In this document: positions 23,424-32,207 of the stretch, piece after piece
How positions within the stretch are numbered: position 1 is the first letter of the stretch
How the letters are laid out: the number at the start of each line of letters is the position of its first letter
Source of the DNA: an uncultured Bacteroides sp.
Lineage (GTDB): Bacteria; Bacteroidota; Bacteroidia; Bacteroidales; Bacteroidaceae
Direction of reading: 5' to 3'
Assembly (NCBI GenBank): GCA_947074275.1
Contig: CAMTPA010000039.1
Coordinates: forward strand, 1 to 32,214
DNA length: 32,214 nucleotides
The notes under the pieces: model-generated
The model's database searches: none
What the model was told of the DNA's origin: nothing
What the model saw: only the letters and a program-made list of their open reading frames with translations
Made by a program: the position numbers and the translations under genes

Positions 23424-24584
23424 ATGGCTGAATCGAATTTTGTTGATTATGTAAAGATATATTGCCGCTCAGGAAAGGGTGGACGAGGCTCTACGCACAT
23501 GAGGCGTGAGAAGTATTGCCCCAATGGCGGACCCGATGGGGGCGACGGAGGACGAGGAGGCAGTGTTATCTTACGAGGAAACCGGAATTATTGGACACTT
23601 CTTCACCTGAAGTTCGAGCGACATATTTTCGCAGGACACGGTGAGTCGGGCAGTAAGAGCCGTAGTTTTGGCAAGGCTGGCGAAGATAAGATTATCGAAG
23701 TGCCTTGTGGCACGGTGGTTTACAATGCCGAAACGGGTGAGTATATTTGCGACGTAACCGAAGATGGACAAGAAGTGGTGCTTCTTAAAGGAGGACGAGG
23801 AGGCTTGGGCAACTGCCACTTCAAAACGGCTACTCGCCAAGCACCACGATTTGCGCAACCGGGCGAACCAATGCAAGAGATGACGGTGATTATGGAGTTG
23901 AAGCTATTGGCGGATGTAGGTTTGGTAGGATTTCCCAACGCTGGTAAATCTACCTTACTATCAACTATCTCTGCCGCAAAACCCAAAATCGCCGACTATC
24001 CATTTACTACGCTCGAACCCAATTTGGGCATCATTTCATATCGCGACAACCGTTCGTTTGTGATGGCGGATATACCCGGTATTATCGAGGGAGCCAGCCA
24101 AGGCAAAGGTCTTGGACTTCGTTTCCTACGCCATATAGAACGCAACTCATTGTTGCTGTTTATGGTGCCTGCCGATAGCGATGATATACGCAAGGAGTAT
24201 GAAATATTGCTCAATGAACTTCGCACGTTCAACCCCGATATGCTTGACAAACAACGAGTGCTTGCTATTACTAAGAGTGATATGCTCGACCAAGAGTTGA
24301 TTGATGAAATCATACCGACTTTGCCCGAAGGCATCCCGTATGTGTTCATCTCGTCGATTACCGGATTGGGCATTCAACAACTCAAAGATATTCTTTGGGA
24401 GGAACTCAATAAGGAAAGTAACCGCATAGAGCCTGCTATTGTGCATCGACCCAAAGACGTGACACGATTGCAACAAGAACTCAAGGATATGGGCGAAGAC
24501 GAAGATTTCCAAATCGAATACGACGATGATGAAGACGAAGACGATTGGGAATATGAGTACGAAGAAGATTTGGAAGATAAATGA
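23424..24584 (+). CDS. obgE: Ribosome-associated GTPase Obg/CgtA
   Basis: This 386-residue GTPase acts in late assembly of the 50S ribosomal subunit. The glycine-rich Obg fold (about 1-158) shows [22 protein letters not shown]. The G domain has G1 GFPNAGKST (169-177), G3 DIPG (216-219), G4 in the form TKSD (283-286) and G5 SSITG. The last 40 residues are strikingly acidic ([19 protein letters not shown]), a feature of many Obg proteins. The stop codon overlaps the ATG of pgeF in the sequence ATGA, which suggests translational coupling. The usual G4 is NKxD; TKxD appears in some Obg proteins and should still recognise guanine. Confidence 0.97.
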   Translation: MAESNFVDYVKIYCRSGKGGRGSTHMRREKYCPNGGPDGGDGGRGGSVILRGNRNYWTLLHLKFERHIFAGHGESGSKSRSFGKAGEDKIIEVPCGTVVYNAETGEYICDVTEDGQEVVLLKGGRGGLGNCHFKTATRQAPRFAQPGEPMQEMTVIMELKLLADVGLVGFPNAGKSTLLSTISAAKPKIADYPFTTLEPNLGIISYRDNRSFVMADIPGIIEGASQGKGLGLRFLRHIERNSLLLFMVPADSDDIRKEYEILLNELRTFNPDMLDKQRVLAITKSDMLDQELIDEIIPTLPEGIPYVFISSITGLGIQQLKDILWEELNKESNRIEPAIVHRPKDVTRLQQELKDMGEDEDFQIEYDDDEDEDDWEYEYEEDLEDK

Positions 24585-25393
24585 TTTCACTTTCAGAAGA
24601 TAAAAGAGTGTTGGGGTATGAGTCGCTTGGCTCATATCCCAACATTTTTCATTTTGTCACCACACGACAAGGTGGATATGGAGTGGGGGGCTACGGTTCA
24701 TTCAACTGTTCTCCTTTTTCGGGTGATGATCCGCATACGGTGCGTCGCAATCAAGACCGTTTATTTGAAGGAACACCATACGACCGCACTTGCTTGGTGA
24801 TGCCACACCAAACACACGGATGCGAAATAGCGGTGATAGACGACGCTTTTGCTGCAATGGACAACGCTGCACAAACGGCGCAGCTCGAAGGTGTGGACGC
24901 TCTTATCACCAATCGGCATAATCATTGTTTGGCTATCTCTACTGCCGACTGTGTGCCCTTGCTGCTATACGACCGTATGAATAAAGCGGTGGCTGCCGTC
25001 CACGCTGGATGGCGAAGCACGGTGCAGCACATCGCGCTGCTCACACTGCAAAAGATGCAATTGCTCTATGGCACACAGCCGCTTGATGTAGTGGCTTGTA
25101 TCGGTCCCAGCATTTCGCAGCAAGCGTTCGAGGTGGGCGATGAAGTGTATGACTGTTTTTTGGAGGCAGGCTACGAACCCAGCATATCGTGCCGCAACTC
25201 CGTCACTGGCAAACACCACATCGACTTGTGGGAAGCAAATCGACAGCAATTATTAAATTTCGGTATTCCACCCAATCAGATAGAAGTGGCAGGCATCTGC
25301 ACTTATCAACACCACGAGCAGTTTTTCTCGGCGCGCCGATTGGGCATTGCTTCGGGCAGAATACTTTCGGGCATTATGCTGGTGGATGTTTAA
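24581..25393 (+). CDS. pgeF: Multicopper-fold purine nucleoside phosphorylase/peptidoglycan editing factor PgeF (YfiH)
   Basis: The 270-residue protein belongs to the YfiH/laccase-domain family, members of which phosphorolyse purine nucleosides or edit peptidoglycan precursors. The metal-binding set is visible as H79 in QTHG, C124 in ADCVPLLL and H141 in HAGWRS. Other family blocks are [36 protein letters not shown] and the C-terminal GRILSGIML. It overlaps the end of obgE by four bases, so coupled translation is expected. With hpt and adk in the same operon, a purine salvage role fits well. The older name polyphenol oxidase is probably misleading for this family. It is cytoplasmic, with no signal peptide. 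Confidence 0.92.
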   Translation: MISLSEDKRVLGYESLGSYPNIFHFVTTRQGGYGVGGYGSFNCSPFSGDDPHTVRRNQDRLFEGTPYDRTCLVMPHQTHGCEIAVIDDAFAAMDNAAQTAQLEGVDALITNRHNHCLAISTADCVPLLLYDRMNKAVAAVHAGWRSTVQHIALLTLQKMQLLYGTQPLDVVACIGPSISQQAFEVGDEVYDCFLEAGYEPSISCRNSVTGKHHIDLWEANRQQLLNFGIPPNQIEVAGICTYQHHEQFFSARRLGIASGRILSGIMLVDV

Positions 25394-25475
25394 ACGGAAT
25401 CTTTCTCCAATAGATACATCACGCTATTATAAGAATCCTTTTTTAGGCGATGACTTTAATTGAACACAAAAAGAT

Positions 25476-26141
25476 ATGAAATTCCAACTAATAATTTCGG
25501 ATGAGATTAAGCAACGTTGTCCACACTTTAAGGGAGTGGCTATCTATACATCTGTACAAAACAGTGCTTATAGCCAAGGACTTTGGCAAGAAATTGATGC
25601 TTTCGACGCTATGCTGAAAAGTGAATCGAAGGTAGAAGATATTAAGAGTCAGCCAGTGATAGCTGCCACGCGCGAGGCATACCGTCGTTGTGGGAAAGAC
25701 CCCGGTCGCTATCGCCCCTCGGCCGAGGCTCTTCGCAGGCGACTTCTCAGAGGCATTGCGCTTTATCAGATAGACACGTTGGTCGATTTGATTAACCTCG
25801 TGTCATTGCGCACGGGCTACTCCATCGGGGGCTTCGATGCTGATAAGATTGTAGGCGATACGATAGAATTGGGCATCGGACGAGCTGGAGAAGAGTTTGA
25901 GGGTATCGGGCGTGGACTGCTCAACATTGAGGGTTTGCCTGTCTACCGTGATGTGTTGGGGGGTATAGGCACGCCAACCAGCGACCACGAGCGCACCAAG
26001 ATGAGCTTGGACACCAAGCACATTTTGGCACTCGTCAATGGATATGGCGGTATGGAAGGACTGCCCGAAGCTGCGCAAATGATTGAGACACTACTCAAGG
26101 AGTATGCAGGGGCAACCGATATGAAGTCGCTTTTTTATTGA
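25476..26141 (+). CDS. Stand-alone B3/B4 tRNA-binding-domain protein
   Basis: This 221-residue protein is built around the B3/B4 domain (PF03483-like) that in PheT edits mischarged tRNA-Phe. Signs are CGKDPGRYRPSAEALRRRLLRG, LYQIDTLVDLINLVSLRTGYSIGGFDADKI and HERTKMSLDTKHILALVNGYGG. No aminoacyl-tRNA synthetase catalytic part is present. Stand-alone copies may act as trans-editing or amino-acid-binding proteins, but the substrate is unknown. It starts 82 bases after pgeF with no terminator between, so it may share the operon. The stop codon lies inside the end of the convergent lactonase gene (7-base tail-to-tail overlap). Confidence 0.85.
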   Translation: MKFQLIISDEIKQRCPHFKGVAIYTSVQNSAYSQGLWQEIDAFDAMLKSESKVEDIKSQPVIAATREAYRRCGKDPGRYRPSAEALRRRLLRGIALYQIDTLVDLINLVSLRTGYSIGGFDADKIVGDTIELGIGRAGEEFEGIGRGLLNIEGLPVYRDVLGGIGTPTSDHERTKMSLDTKHILALVNGYGGMEGLPEAAQMIETLLKEYAGATDMKSLFY

Positions 26142-27253
26142 GCGAACTTGACGCAAACAGGTTTGTTCAGCTCTATTTCACTTGTTAGCGTAAGCGTTCC
26201 TGTGGTGCTATTGCGCTCAAATACCTGAATTACGTTATTATCTCGGCATCCCACCAACAGATACTTACCGTTGGGGGTGATGTTGAAATTGCGTGGATGA
26301 ATGCCCGTGGGTTGGTAGCCCACCTTTGCCAGTGTGCCATTCTCAGGGTTCACCTCGAAAATGGCGATGCCGTCTTGCTCCAGTCGGTTGCTGGCATACA
26401 AATACCTACCATCGGGGCTTAGATGAATGTCGGCACTCCCTTCGGCACGACACGTATCTGCCACGATAGACTGAATCTGCTCCAATCTTCCATCGTCGTA
26501 GCTGAATGCTGTCACCTTGCCCGAAAGTTCGCCTATCACATAAGCGTATTTACCATTGGGGCTGAAGGTGAGGTGGCGTGGCCCTGAACCAGCTTCTACC
26601 TGTATGGTGTCGGCAAGTGGCACCAGTTTACTGTCTTTAGGGTGAACAGCGTATTTCAATAAGCGGTCTGAACTAAAATCGGTAGCGAATACATATTTAT
26701 TATCAGGCGAAAAACGCACACAATGCACGTGGGCGCGCGCTTGTCTTTTAGGGTGTGGCCCCGTGGCTTCTCCCTCGTAAAGACCGCTGATAGAGTCGAG
26801 CGAGCCATCGTAGCGCAAGGGGAGTGTAGACACGTTTCCACCATAATAGTTGGCTGTCACCACACGCTTGCCATCGCTTATCACATAGCAAGGGCCTCCA
26901 CCAATGGTGGGGCGGCTATTTAGTGGCTTCAATATACCCGTCTGCTTGTCGAAAGTAAAAGCGTGTACAGCCGATTTCTCATCTTTCAGTTCACTGATAG
27001 CATACACAAACTGGTTGTCGTCGGATATGGTGAGATAAGAAGGATTGTCTACTTCGATGCTGTCTAAAGGCGAACATTCACCCGTGCTTTGATTGAAGCG
27101 ATAGGTGTATATACCCTTGCCTCCGCCCTTGTTGGTGTAGGTGCCCACTACCATTGTCAGTTCGTCCGAACCACGCTTGCCCGCTCCTCCTTTTGGTGTA
27201 CAACCCGATGAAACCATACTGCTTACTAATATTCCGATAACCCATCTATACAT
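26135..27253 (-). CDS. Lactonase-family (6-phosphogluconolactonase-like) beta-propeller lipoprotein
   Basis: The 372-residue protein resembles the seven-bladed propeller lactonases of the YbhE/Pgl type. Repeats of the form PSYLTISDDNQFVYAISE, RFSPDNKYVFATDF, TFSPNGKYAYVIGEL, HLSPDGRYLYASNR and NITPNGKYLLVGCR mark the blades. Pgl enzymes hydrolyse 6-phosphogluconolactone in the cytoplasm, but here a lipoprotein-like signal (SSGC, C18) suggests a periplasmic or membrane-anchored protein. The substrate may therefore be another lactone or the protein may only bind ligand. The last seven bases of the gene overlap the end of the + strand B3/B4 gene. The start is the ATG at 27253, with a possible promoter box at 27347-27354. 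Confidence 0.83.
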   Translation of the reverse strand: MYRWVIGILVSSMVSSGCTPKGGAGKRGSDELTMVVGTYTNKGGGKGIYTYRFNQSTGECSPLDSIEVDNPSYLTISDDNQFVYAISELKDEKSAVHAFTFDKQTGILKPLNSRPTIGGGPCYVISDGKRVVTANYYGGNVSTLPLRYDGSLDSISGLYEGEATGPHPKRQARAHVHCVRFSPDNKYVFATDFSSDRLLKYAVHPKDSKLVPLADTIQVEAGSGPRHLTFSPNGKYAYVIGELSGKVTAFSYDDGRLEQIQSIVADTCRAEGSADIHLSPDGRYLYASNRLEQDGIAIFEVNPENGTLAKVGYQPTGIHPRNFNITPNGKYLLVGCRDNNVIQVFERNSTTGTLTLTSEIELNKPVCVKFAQ

Positions 27254-27346
27254 AGTCTCTTGTTTTTTATATGCTTCAGTCTTATGCTTTGATGATGTTT
27301 ACGCAATGTACTGAAGTCCTTGTTTATTTTTGCATTTTTTCTAAGG

Positions 27347-27354
27347 CAAAGGTA
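27347..27354 (-). promoter_or_regulatory. -7 box for the lactonase gene
   Basis: On the minus strand this reads TACCTTTG, a match to TAnnTTTG. The leader would be roughly 90 bases. It lies in the gap between the tolC-type gene and the lactonase gene, implying that the lactonase has its own promoter. Confidence 0.6.
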
Positions 27355-27420
27355 CACACAATCTCTTTTATTCATCGTTAATGGGCTTGTTAATTGTTGT
27401 TTAGATGAAGGGTGAGGATC

Positions 27421-28740
27421 TCACATTTCATAAATGCCATATTCGCCTATATTTATAAGCAATTCATAATATGAAATCTGATAATTGATTTGTTCTTGCA
27501 GCAGTAAAAGTTTGCTGTTGGTGGCGTTGGTAGCACTGGTGAGTAGCTCCAGGTTCGTGATTGCCCCTGTGGTGTAGTTTACCTTGGCTTGTTCGTAAGC
27601 TTTGTTTGCCACATCTTGCTGAATGTTGAGTTGCTCAATGCGTGCCCACGATGATACAAGCGATAGGTAACTATCGGCTACTTGGCTGGTAATCTCTTTC
27701 TTCGCCAGTTCGATAGAGGTCAGGGCCTTTTGTATTTCTACATCACCCAAAGCACGCTGCTTCCCACGTCTACCACCTTCGTAAATAGGCACGTGTAGCG
27801 TAGCTCCTACCGAATAATTGAACCGCAAACTGTTGATGTTGGGCTCGTATCCGTTCTTAAATCCTGCCGATGCGCCAGCGGTGAGCGATGGGTTGTATGC
27901 GCGATCGGATGCTTTTCGTTGTTCTATGGCAAGTGCGTGCTCCTTATACATTATTTGCATTTCGATGCGTTTGTCCAAAGCTGTTTGTATCAGTTCGTTT
28001 AGTGTGCGCACCTCTTGTATGCGCTCAAAGGTCAATGGGATGCGTGTATCATCGTTCACGATGGTGTCTATCAGAATGCTGAGTGTGACGTACTGTTTCT
28101 CTTTGGCGGTATTTAGAGCGATGAGTGCGGTTTTCACCGCATTGTATTCCGAGCTGGTGTTTAGGTAGTCGAAATTGGTAGCTCCTCCCGTGTTTTTTTT
28201 CACCTCTGTTTGTGCCACCAGTCTGGCGTAATCCTCCAATTGTTTCTCCTTTACGGCAATAGACTGTCGGGCATAAGCGGTGGTGTAGTAGCTTTGGATA
28301 GCTTGCAAAGTTAAGTTTTGCATCACCTGACTCTTTTGTAGGTTTGCCAGCTCTTCGTTTAGGCGTGCAGCATCTACTTTCGAACGAGTTTTTCCGAAGT
28401 CATAAATCAGTTGGTTGAGCGAAAGCCCAATGTTGCTATTGTTTTTAGATTGGATATGAATGGTTTGATGGTTCATATCCAGCTTGGATATAGGATCCAT
28501 AAAAGTGTAGGATGCTACTCCCGATATGGATGGCAAGTAAGATGATTCGGTCATCTTACGGTTTATTTGTGCCGATGCAACAGCCTCTTGTGCTTGCTGC
28601 ACTGTGGGGTAGCGGTCTATGGCGCGTGCTACAACCATTTGTATTGATAGCGAATCTGTTGTGTTCTGGCCATTTGCAGTTTGTTGCCAGTTGGTGATAA
28701 TCAGAACCCCAATTATTAAAATGTTTTCTATTAGTTTCAT
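27421..28740 (-). CDS. TolC-family outer-membrane efflux protein
   Basis: This 439-residue protein has a signal peptide (about 1-24, ending ANGQ) and two repeats of the outer-membrane efflux protein fold: long helices broken by short beta stretches. Diagnostic segments are SYLPSISGVASYTF, NIGLSLNQLIYDFGKTRSKVDAARL, AYNPSLTAGASAGF and LHVPIYEGGRRGKQRALGDVEIQ. TolC-type trimers form the outer-membrane exit duct of tripartite pumps. It is the third gene in the order membrane-fusion protein, MFS pump, TolC, 17 bases after the pump gene. Length is normal for the family. Substrates cannot be predicted from this component. Confidence 0.93.
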   Translation of the reverse strand: MKLIENILIIGVLIITNWQQTANGQNTTDSLSIQMVVARAIDRYPTVQQAQEAVASAQINRKMTESSYLPSISGVASYTFMDPISKLDMNHQTIHIQSKNNSNIGLSLNQLIYDFGKTRSKVDAARLNEELANLQKSQVMQNLTLQAIQSYYTTAYARQSIAVKEKQLEDYARLVAQTEVKKNTGGATNFDYLNTSSEYNAVKTALIALNTAKEKQYVTLSILIDTIVNDDTRIPLTFERIQEVRTLNELIQTALDKRIEMQIMYKEHALAIEQRKASDRAYNPSLTAGASAGFKNGYEPNINSLRFNYSVGATLHVPIYEGGRRGKQRALGDVEIQKALTSIELAKKEITSQVADSYLSLVSSWARIEQLNIQQDVANKAYEQAKVNYTTGAITNLELLTSATNATNSKLLLLQEQINYQISYYELLINIGEYGIYEM

Positions 28741-28757
28741 AACGCATCTATCCTATT

Positions 28758-30314
28758 TCATTTGACACTCTTTTTAGTAAGGAAAAGCACTGGTATGATG
28801 GCAAGAGCGGTGACAATACCACCAATAAAGAAGTCATCATTAATGCCTCGAATATAAGCTTCGGTGTTGAGCCATTGCACAATGTAATGTTTTGCTTGCG
28901 ACATAGCGCTTGCCGAAGTATCGGAACCTACCGATGCGAAAAAGTCGGCAAGGCGATTGGTGATGTTGTGATACATCTCTCCTGTATAGTTTATCTCTTC
29001 CGAGTAGATTTGTGTGTGATAGTTTCGCCTGATAGCAAGCAGAAAAGTAAAGATAGCCACTCCCACGCTGCCACCTACTTGGCGCACGATGTTGGTGACA
29101 CTTGAGGCTTGTGCCATTTGCTGCGGTGTGATGCTTGCCAATGCCACGCTCAGCAGAGGCGGAAACAATATCCCCATTCCTGCTCCTCTTAATATTAGGC
29201 TCGACACGATGGTGGCACGGTCGGTTTGCAAAGTAAAGGTGCTATTGATGAAGAAACTGGTGGCAAGCATTACGAGCCCCGTCACAATGATGAAACGTGG
29301 GTCTATTCGGGATGCCATCTTTCCGGCCACTGGCGACCCAAAAGCTTGCACCAAACCTACTGGCAGAAACACCAACCCAGCCTCGAACGCCGAGTATCCC
29401 AAGTTGTCCTGCATATAAAGGGGTATCAAAAAGGTGCTGCCGAACATCCCTATTGCAAAAATGAATATCACCACATTGGCTATGCTGAACCGCCAATCCT
29501 TGAATAGGTGCAGGTCTATCAATGGGGCAGAAGCATTTAATTCAAAGTAGATGAACAAGATAAATGATACGGCCGAAATCCACATACAAGCCATTACGGT
29601 GGGACTGCTCCAGCCATCGGGGTTAGTAGAAGCATTCACTTGCGACAGTCCGTAGAGGAAGACGGGTAGGAATAAGGCAGAGGTGATTAGCCCCGGCACA
29701 TCCAACTGGAGTTTGCCGTCGTGAGCATAGCGTCTCTGCAACACAATGGTGACGATGATGCAGAGAATACCTATCGGGATGTTTACGTAGAAAATGTAAT
29801 TCCAGTTGAAATTGTCCACTAAATATCCTCCAATCATCGGGCCAAATGATACCGAGGCAGCCGTGGCAATGGCCCAAAAACCAAGAGCTGTGCTTCTTTG
29901 GCTTGGCGGAAACACCGTGGTCACAATAGACATTCCCACGGGCATCAACAGGCCGCCGCCTACTCCTTCGATGATGCGCCAAAATATCAGCTCACCAATG
30001 GTGGTGGAGTTGCCCGACATAAACGAGCCGAAAGTGAAAATGATGAGCGAAGCGATAAATACATTCTTATATCCAAACCGATTGGACAGCCATCCTGTGG
30101 TGGATAGCACCGTGGCCATAGATAGCATATACCCGGTCAATATCCACTCCGCCGTGTTCATCGAAGCACCCAATGTGCCCATAATTACGGGGAGTGCCGT
30201 GTTCACTACCGTAGAGTCGAGCACCACCATAAATGTCGAAATCATCACGTTCCCCAAGATGAACCATTTGTAACTCGGAGATTCGGCGGGTGTAAGTGCG
30301 GTCACGTTGTCCAT
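28758..30314 (-). CDS. MFS multidrug transporter, DHA2/EmrB type
   Basis: The 518-residue protein has 14 predicted membrane helices, as in drug:H+ antiporters of the DHA2 (EmrB/QacA) family. The LDSTVVNTALP segment in helix 1 is motif D1, GWLSNRFGYKNVF in the loop between helices 2 and 3 is motif A, and GPMIGGYL in helix 5 is motif C. It works in the inner membrane with the fusion protein encoded six bases upstream and the TolC protein 17 bases downstream. Export of hydrophobic toxic compounds is the family role. The start is the ATG complementary to 30312-30314. The C-terminal end is positively charged (LTKKSVK), as expected for a cytoplasmic tail. Confidence 0.94.
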   Translation of the reverse strand: MDNVTALTPAESPSYKWFILGNVMISTFMVVLDSTVVNTALPVIMGTLGASMNTAEWILTGYMLSMATVLSTTGWLSNRFGYKNVFIASLIIFTFGSFMSGNSTTIGELIFWRIIEGVGGGLLMPVGMSIVTTVFPPSQRSTALGFWAIATAASVSFGPMIGGYLVDNFNWNYIFYVNIPIGILCIIVTIVLQRRYAHDGKLQLDVPGLITSALFLPVFLYGLSQVNASTNPDGWSSPTVMACMWISAVSFILFIYFELNASAPLIDLHLFKDWRFSIANVVIFIFAIGMFGSTFLIPLYMQDNLGYSAFEAGLVFLPVGLVQAFGSPVAGKMASRIDPRFIIVTGLVMLATSFFINSTFTLQTDRATIVSSLILRGAGMGILFPPLLSVALASITPQQMAQASSVTNIVRQVGGSVGVAIFTFLLAIRRNYHTQIYSEEINYTGEMYHNITNRLADFFASVGSDTSASAMSQAKHYIVQWLNTEAYIRGINDDFFIGGIVTALAIIPVLFLTKKSVK

Positions 30315-30320
30315 CTTGCA

Positions 30321-31358
30321 CTATTTCTTTATGATATGCACTTCGGCCGACATGCCCGAAACCAATTTCATATTGGCTTTTTGCTTGTCGTCGCCTTCTA
30401 CTCTATCAATTGATATTTTTAGTGGGATGCGTTGCGTCACCTTGGTGTAGTTGCCCGACGCATTGTTGGGGGGCACCAACGCAAATTCCGATGCTGCATT
30501 GTCGCCTATGTAATAGATGCGCCCATAAAAAGTTAGTTTGCTATACGCATCGAGTGTAAACTTAGCCTCTTGTCCTAAGTGAATGTTGCTGAATTTAGTC
30601 TCTTCAAGATAGACCGCTACCCAAATGTCCGAACCCTTGTTGAGTGTGAACACCGTTTGTCCTGCATTAATCATATCGCCAGCCAAACACCAACGTTTGC
30701 CAATCACGCCATCGGCAGGAGCCTTGACGGCGTAATACGATAAGTCGGTGTCCATTGTAGCCACGCTTGCCAAAGCAGCCTCTGCCGAACGCTTGGTGGC
30801 CTCGATGGTGGCGAGCGACGATTGGATGCGATTTTTGGCAATTTCCACTTGTAAACACGCTGTCTTCCAGCTCTCTTCCATTGTCTGCAATGTTTCCAAT
30901 GGCACGGCATCGCCTGCATATTGAGCTTTTGCACGTTCGTAATTTTGCTTGCTAAGCCCCTCGGCAAGCACGGCCACCTCATAATCTTTTCGAGCCTCGG
31001 TAGCACTTATCTTAGCCACTTCAAGTTGAGCCAACAATTGGCTATACTGTGCTTCGGTTTGCATCCTGCGCGAAAGCATTGCGGCACTCTCTATCTCAAA
31101 TAGCGGCTCTCCCTCTTTCACCGTGTCGCCCTCTTGCACCAACAGGTGCGATATACGTCCACTCACTTGCGAAGCCACATCAATGCGATACGAATCGAGA
31201 TTCGCATCATCGGTAGTCACATACTTGTTGTAGTTTATCCACCAAAGCACCGCCAGCACAATGGCCGCAATGACAACGATGATAAGAACAATCACTTTGG
31301 TTTTACTGGTTTTCTTGGGTGCAGCAGGTGTAATCTGAGCTTTCGTTTGATCTTCCAT
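30321..31358 (-). CDS. Membrane-fusion protein, HlyD/EmrA type
   Basis: This 345-residue protein has one N-terminal membrane helix (about 18-38, KVIVLIIVVIAAIVLAVLWW), then the biotinyl-lipoyl-like half ISHLLVQEGDTVKEGEPLFEIE, a long coiled-coil hairpin (about 90-190) and the second half VKAPADGVIGKRWCLAGDMINAGQTVF. It links the MFS pump to the TolC channel across the periplasm. A GTG directly before the ATG would add one residue; the ATG at 31358 is preferred. It is the first gene of the efflux operon, and the upstream region carries a cluster of GTTCAT/ATGAAC hexamers that could bind a regulator. No regulator gene lies beside it. Confidence 0.93.
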   Translation of the reverse strand: MEDQTKAQITPAAPKKTSKTKVIVLIIVVIAAIVLAVLWWINYNKYVTTDDANLDSYRIDVASQVSGRISHLLVQEGDTVKEGEPLFEIESAAMLSRRMQTEAQYSQLLAQLEVAKISATEARKDYEVAVLAEGLSKQNYERAKAQYAGDAVPLETLQTMEESWKTACLQVEIAKNRIQSSLATIEATKRSAEAALASVATMDTDLSYYAVKAPADGVIGKRWCLAGDMINAGQTVFTLNKGSDIWVAVYLEETKFSNIHLGQEAKFTLDAYSKLTFYGRIYYIGDNAASEFALVPPNNASGNYTKVTQRIPLKISIDRVEGDDKQKANMKLVSGMSAEVHIIKK

Positions 31359-31414
31359 CACGGTTCAGGTTTCATTAAAGTTGTTTAATCTGAAACAATC
31401 ATTTCGGTTGGAAA

Positions 31415-31531
31415 GTTCATCCGTCATAGTTACTCATCGTAGGCTCGATAAATGAACTGTTTAAAGTTGAGAAAATAGATGTTCATATTTAGCGAACCAA
31501 CTGTTCATATTTTAGGGAATAGCTATGAACA
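31415..31531. promoter_or_regulatory. Cluster of GTTCAT/ATGAAC sites upstream of the efflux operon (in the 452-bp gap 31359-31810)
   Basis: The hexamer GTTCAT or its complement ATGAAC occurs at 31415, 31452, 31481, 31503 and 31525. The last three starts are 22 bases apart, about two helical turns. The extended form TGTTCATATTT(T)TAG-like is repeated at 31480-31492 and 31502-31515, and TATGAACA at 31524-31531 is its inverted counterpart. Such an arrangement fits an operator for a regulator of the efflux genes, but no promoter box was found between it and the ATG. The same gap also holds the repeat array at 31563-31672 and the ssrA promoter. Confidence 0.55.
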
Positions 31532-31562
31532 TTTGAAAACCCCCTCTACAAGCCTTGTGGCA

Positions 31563-31672
31563 GGTGGTTGGTAGGTATGCCTTGCCAGTACGCTGGATCG
31601 AGCTGTCTACCGCGCTGGATAGAGCTGTTCACCAAGGGGGATATAGCTATCTGCCAAACCGGGTGTGTATAG
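31563..31672 (+). repeat. Intergenic 22-bp-period repeat array, locus 2
   Basis: Units of 22 bases start at 31563, 31585, 31607, 31629 and 31651. The first unit aligns with the first unit at 21930 (both carry GGTAGGTA then GCCT). Units 2 and 3 share CGCTGGAT and GAGCTGT, and unit 3 begins CTACC like the units of locus 1. Units 4 and 5 are degenerate. It lies between the efflux operon and ssrA and codes for nothing visible. Confidence 0.65.
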
Positions 31673-31773
31673 GTATAAAACAAAGCGTGCATTATGGGTT
31701 GTTATTTCGCTGTAAAGTAGTCGTGTTTGTTTAATTATTGCAAACAGAAAGAGGCTATTCACAAAAGAATGGT

Positions 31774-31781
31774 TATCTTTG
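31774..31781 (+). promoter_or_regulatory. Promoter -7 box of ssrA
   Basis: TATCTTTG matches TAnnTTTG and lies 29 bases before the 5' end of the mature tmRNA at 31811. No -33 TTTG is seen at the usual spacing. Confidence 0.72.
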
Positions 31782-31785
31782 CATC

Positions 31786-31803
31786 AATAATCAATTGATT
31801 ATT
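31786..31803. promoter_or_regulatory. 18-bp perfect palindrome between the ssrA promoter and the mature tmRNA end
   Basis: AATAATCAATTGATTATT is its own complement over 18 bases. It starts five bases after the -7 box, so it covers the expected transcription start and the precursor 5' end. It may be a processing hairpin or an operator. Being A+T-rich, it may also be fortuitous. Confidence 0.5.
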
Positions 31804-31810
31804 CCATTTA

Positions 31811-32207
31811 GGGGTTGACTGGATTTGACAGCGGGCAGAAATGGTATGTAAGCATGCAGTGCGTCGGTGATTGGCACTTAAATCTCAGTTATCAAAATTT
31901 TATCTGGCGAAAACAATTATGCTCTCGCAGCTTAATCGAATCATAGTAGATTAGCTTTATTTCTACCAAAGTGGTAGAAACGAGATATCGCTCAAAAGCT
32001 CTTGTTCCGAAGCGTTTGGTAAAGCGGTACAGCAAAATCGGGAATAGTAAGAATTTCTCCTCGCGATTCTTACGAAAACTTAGAGGATAAGGTGCAAGTT
32101 GGTGGCTCTGGTCTTGCTTGCGCTCGAAAACGAAGGCAAAGATAAGCATGTAGAAAGCATATGGTTTCCTCGTTTGGACGAGGGTTCGATTCCCTCCAGC
32201 TCCACCC
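31811..32207 (+). ncRNA. ssrA: Transfer-messenger RNA (tmRNA)
   Basis: The 5' end GGGGTTGACTGGATTTGACA and the 3' T-arm with loop GGTTCGATTCC are the tRNA-like half of tmRNA. The acceptor ends pair over seven bases (GGGGTTG with CAGCTCC, two G-U pairs). The resume frame at 31906-31935 reads Gly-Glu-Asn-Asn-Tyr-Ala-Leu-Ala-Ala then TAA, a normal proteolysis tag. The mature RNA ends near A32204 and the following bases are CCC, so the full CCA end is not encoded and must be added or trimmed. tmRNA rescues stalled ribosomes and marks their products for degradation. The minus-strand reading frame over this gene is a shadow. Confidence 0.96.

Noticed and set aside
27412..27424. Terminator of the efflux operon at GTGAG-GAT-CTCAC
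   Set aside because: The stem is only five bases, overlaps the stop codon and has no T run on the minus strand.
31892..32149. 85-residue open frame on the minus strand
   Set aside because: It overlaps the tmRNA gene, which is supported by structure and the tag frame.
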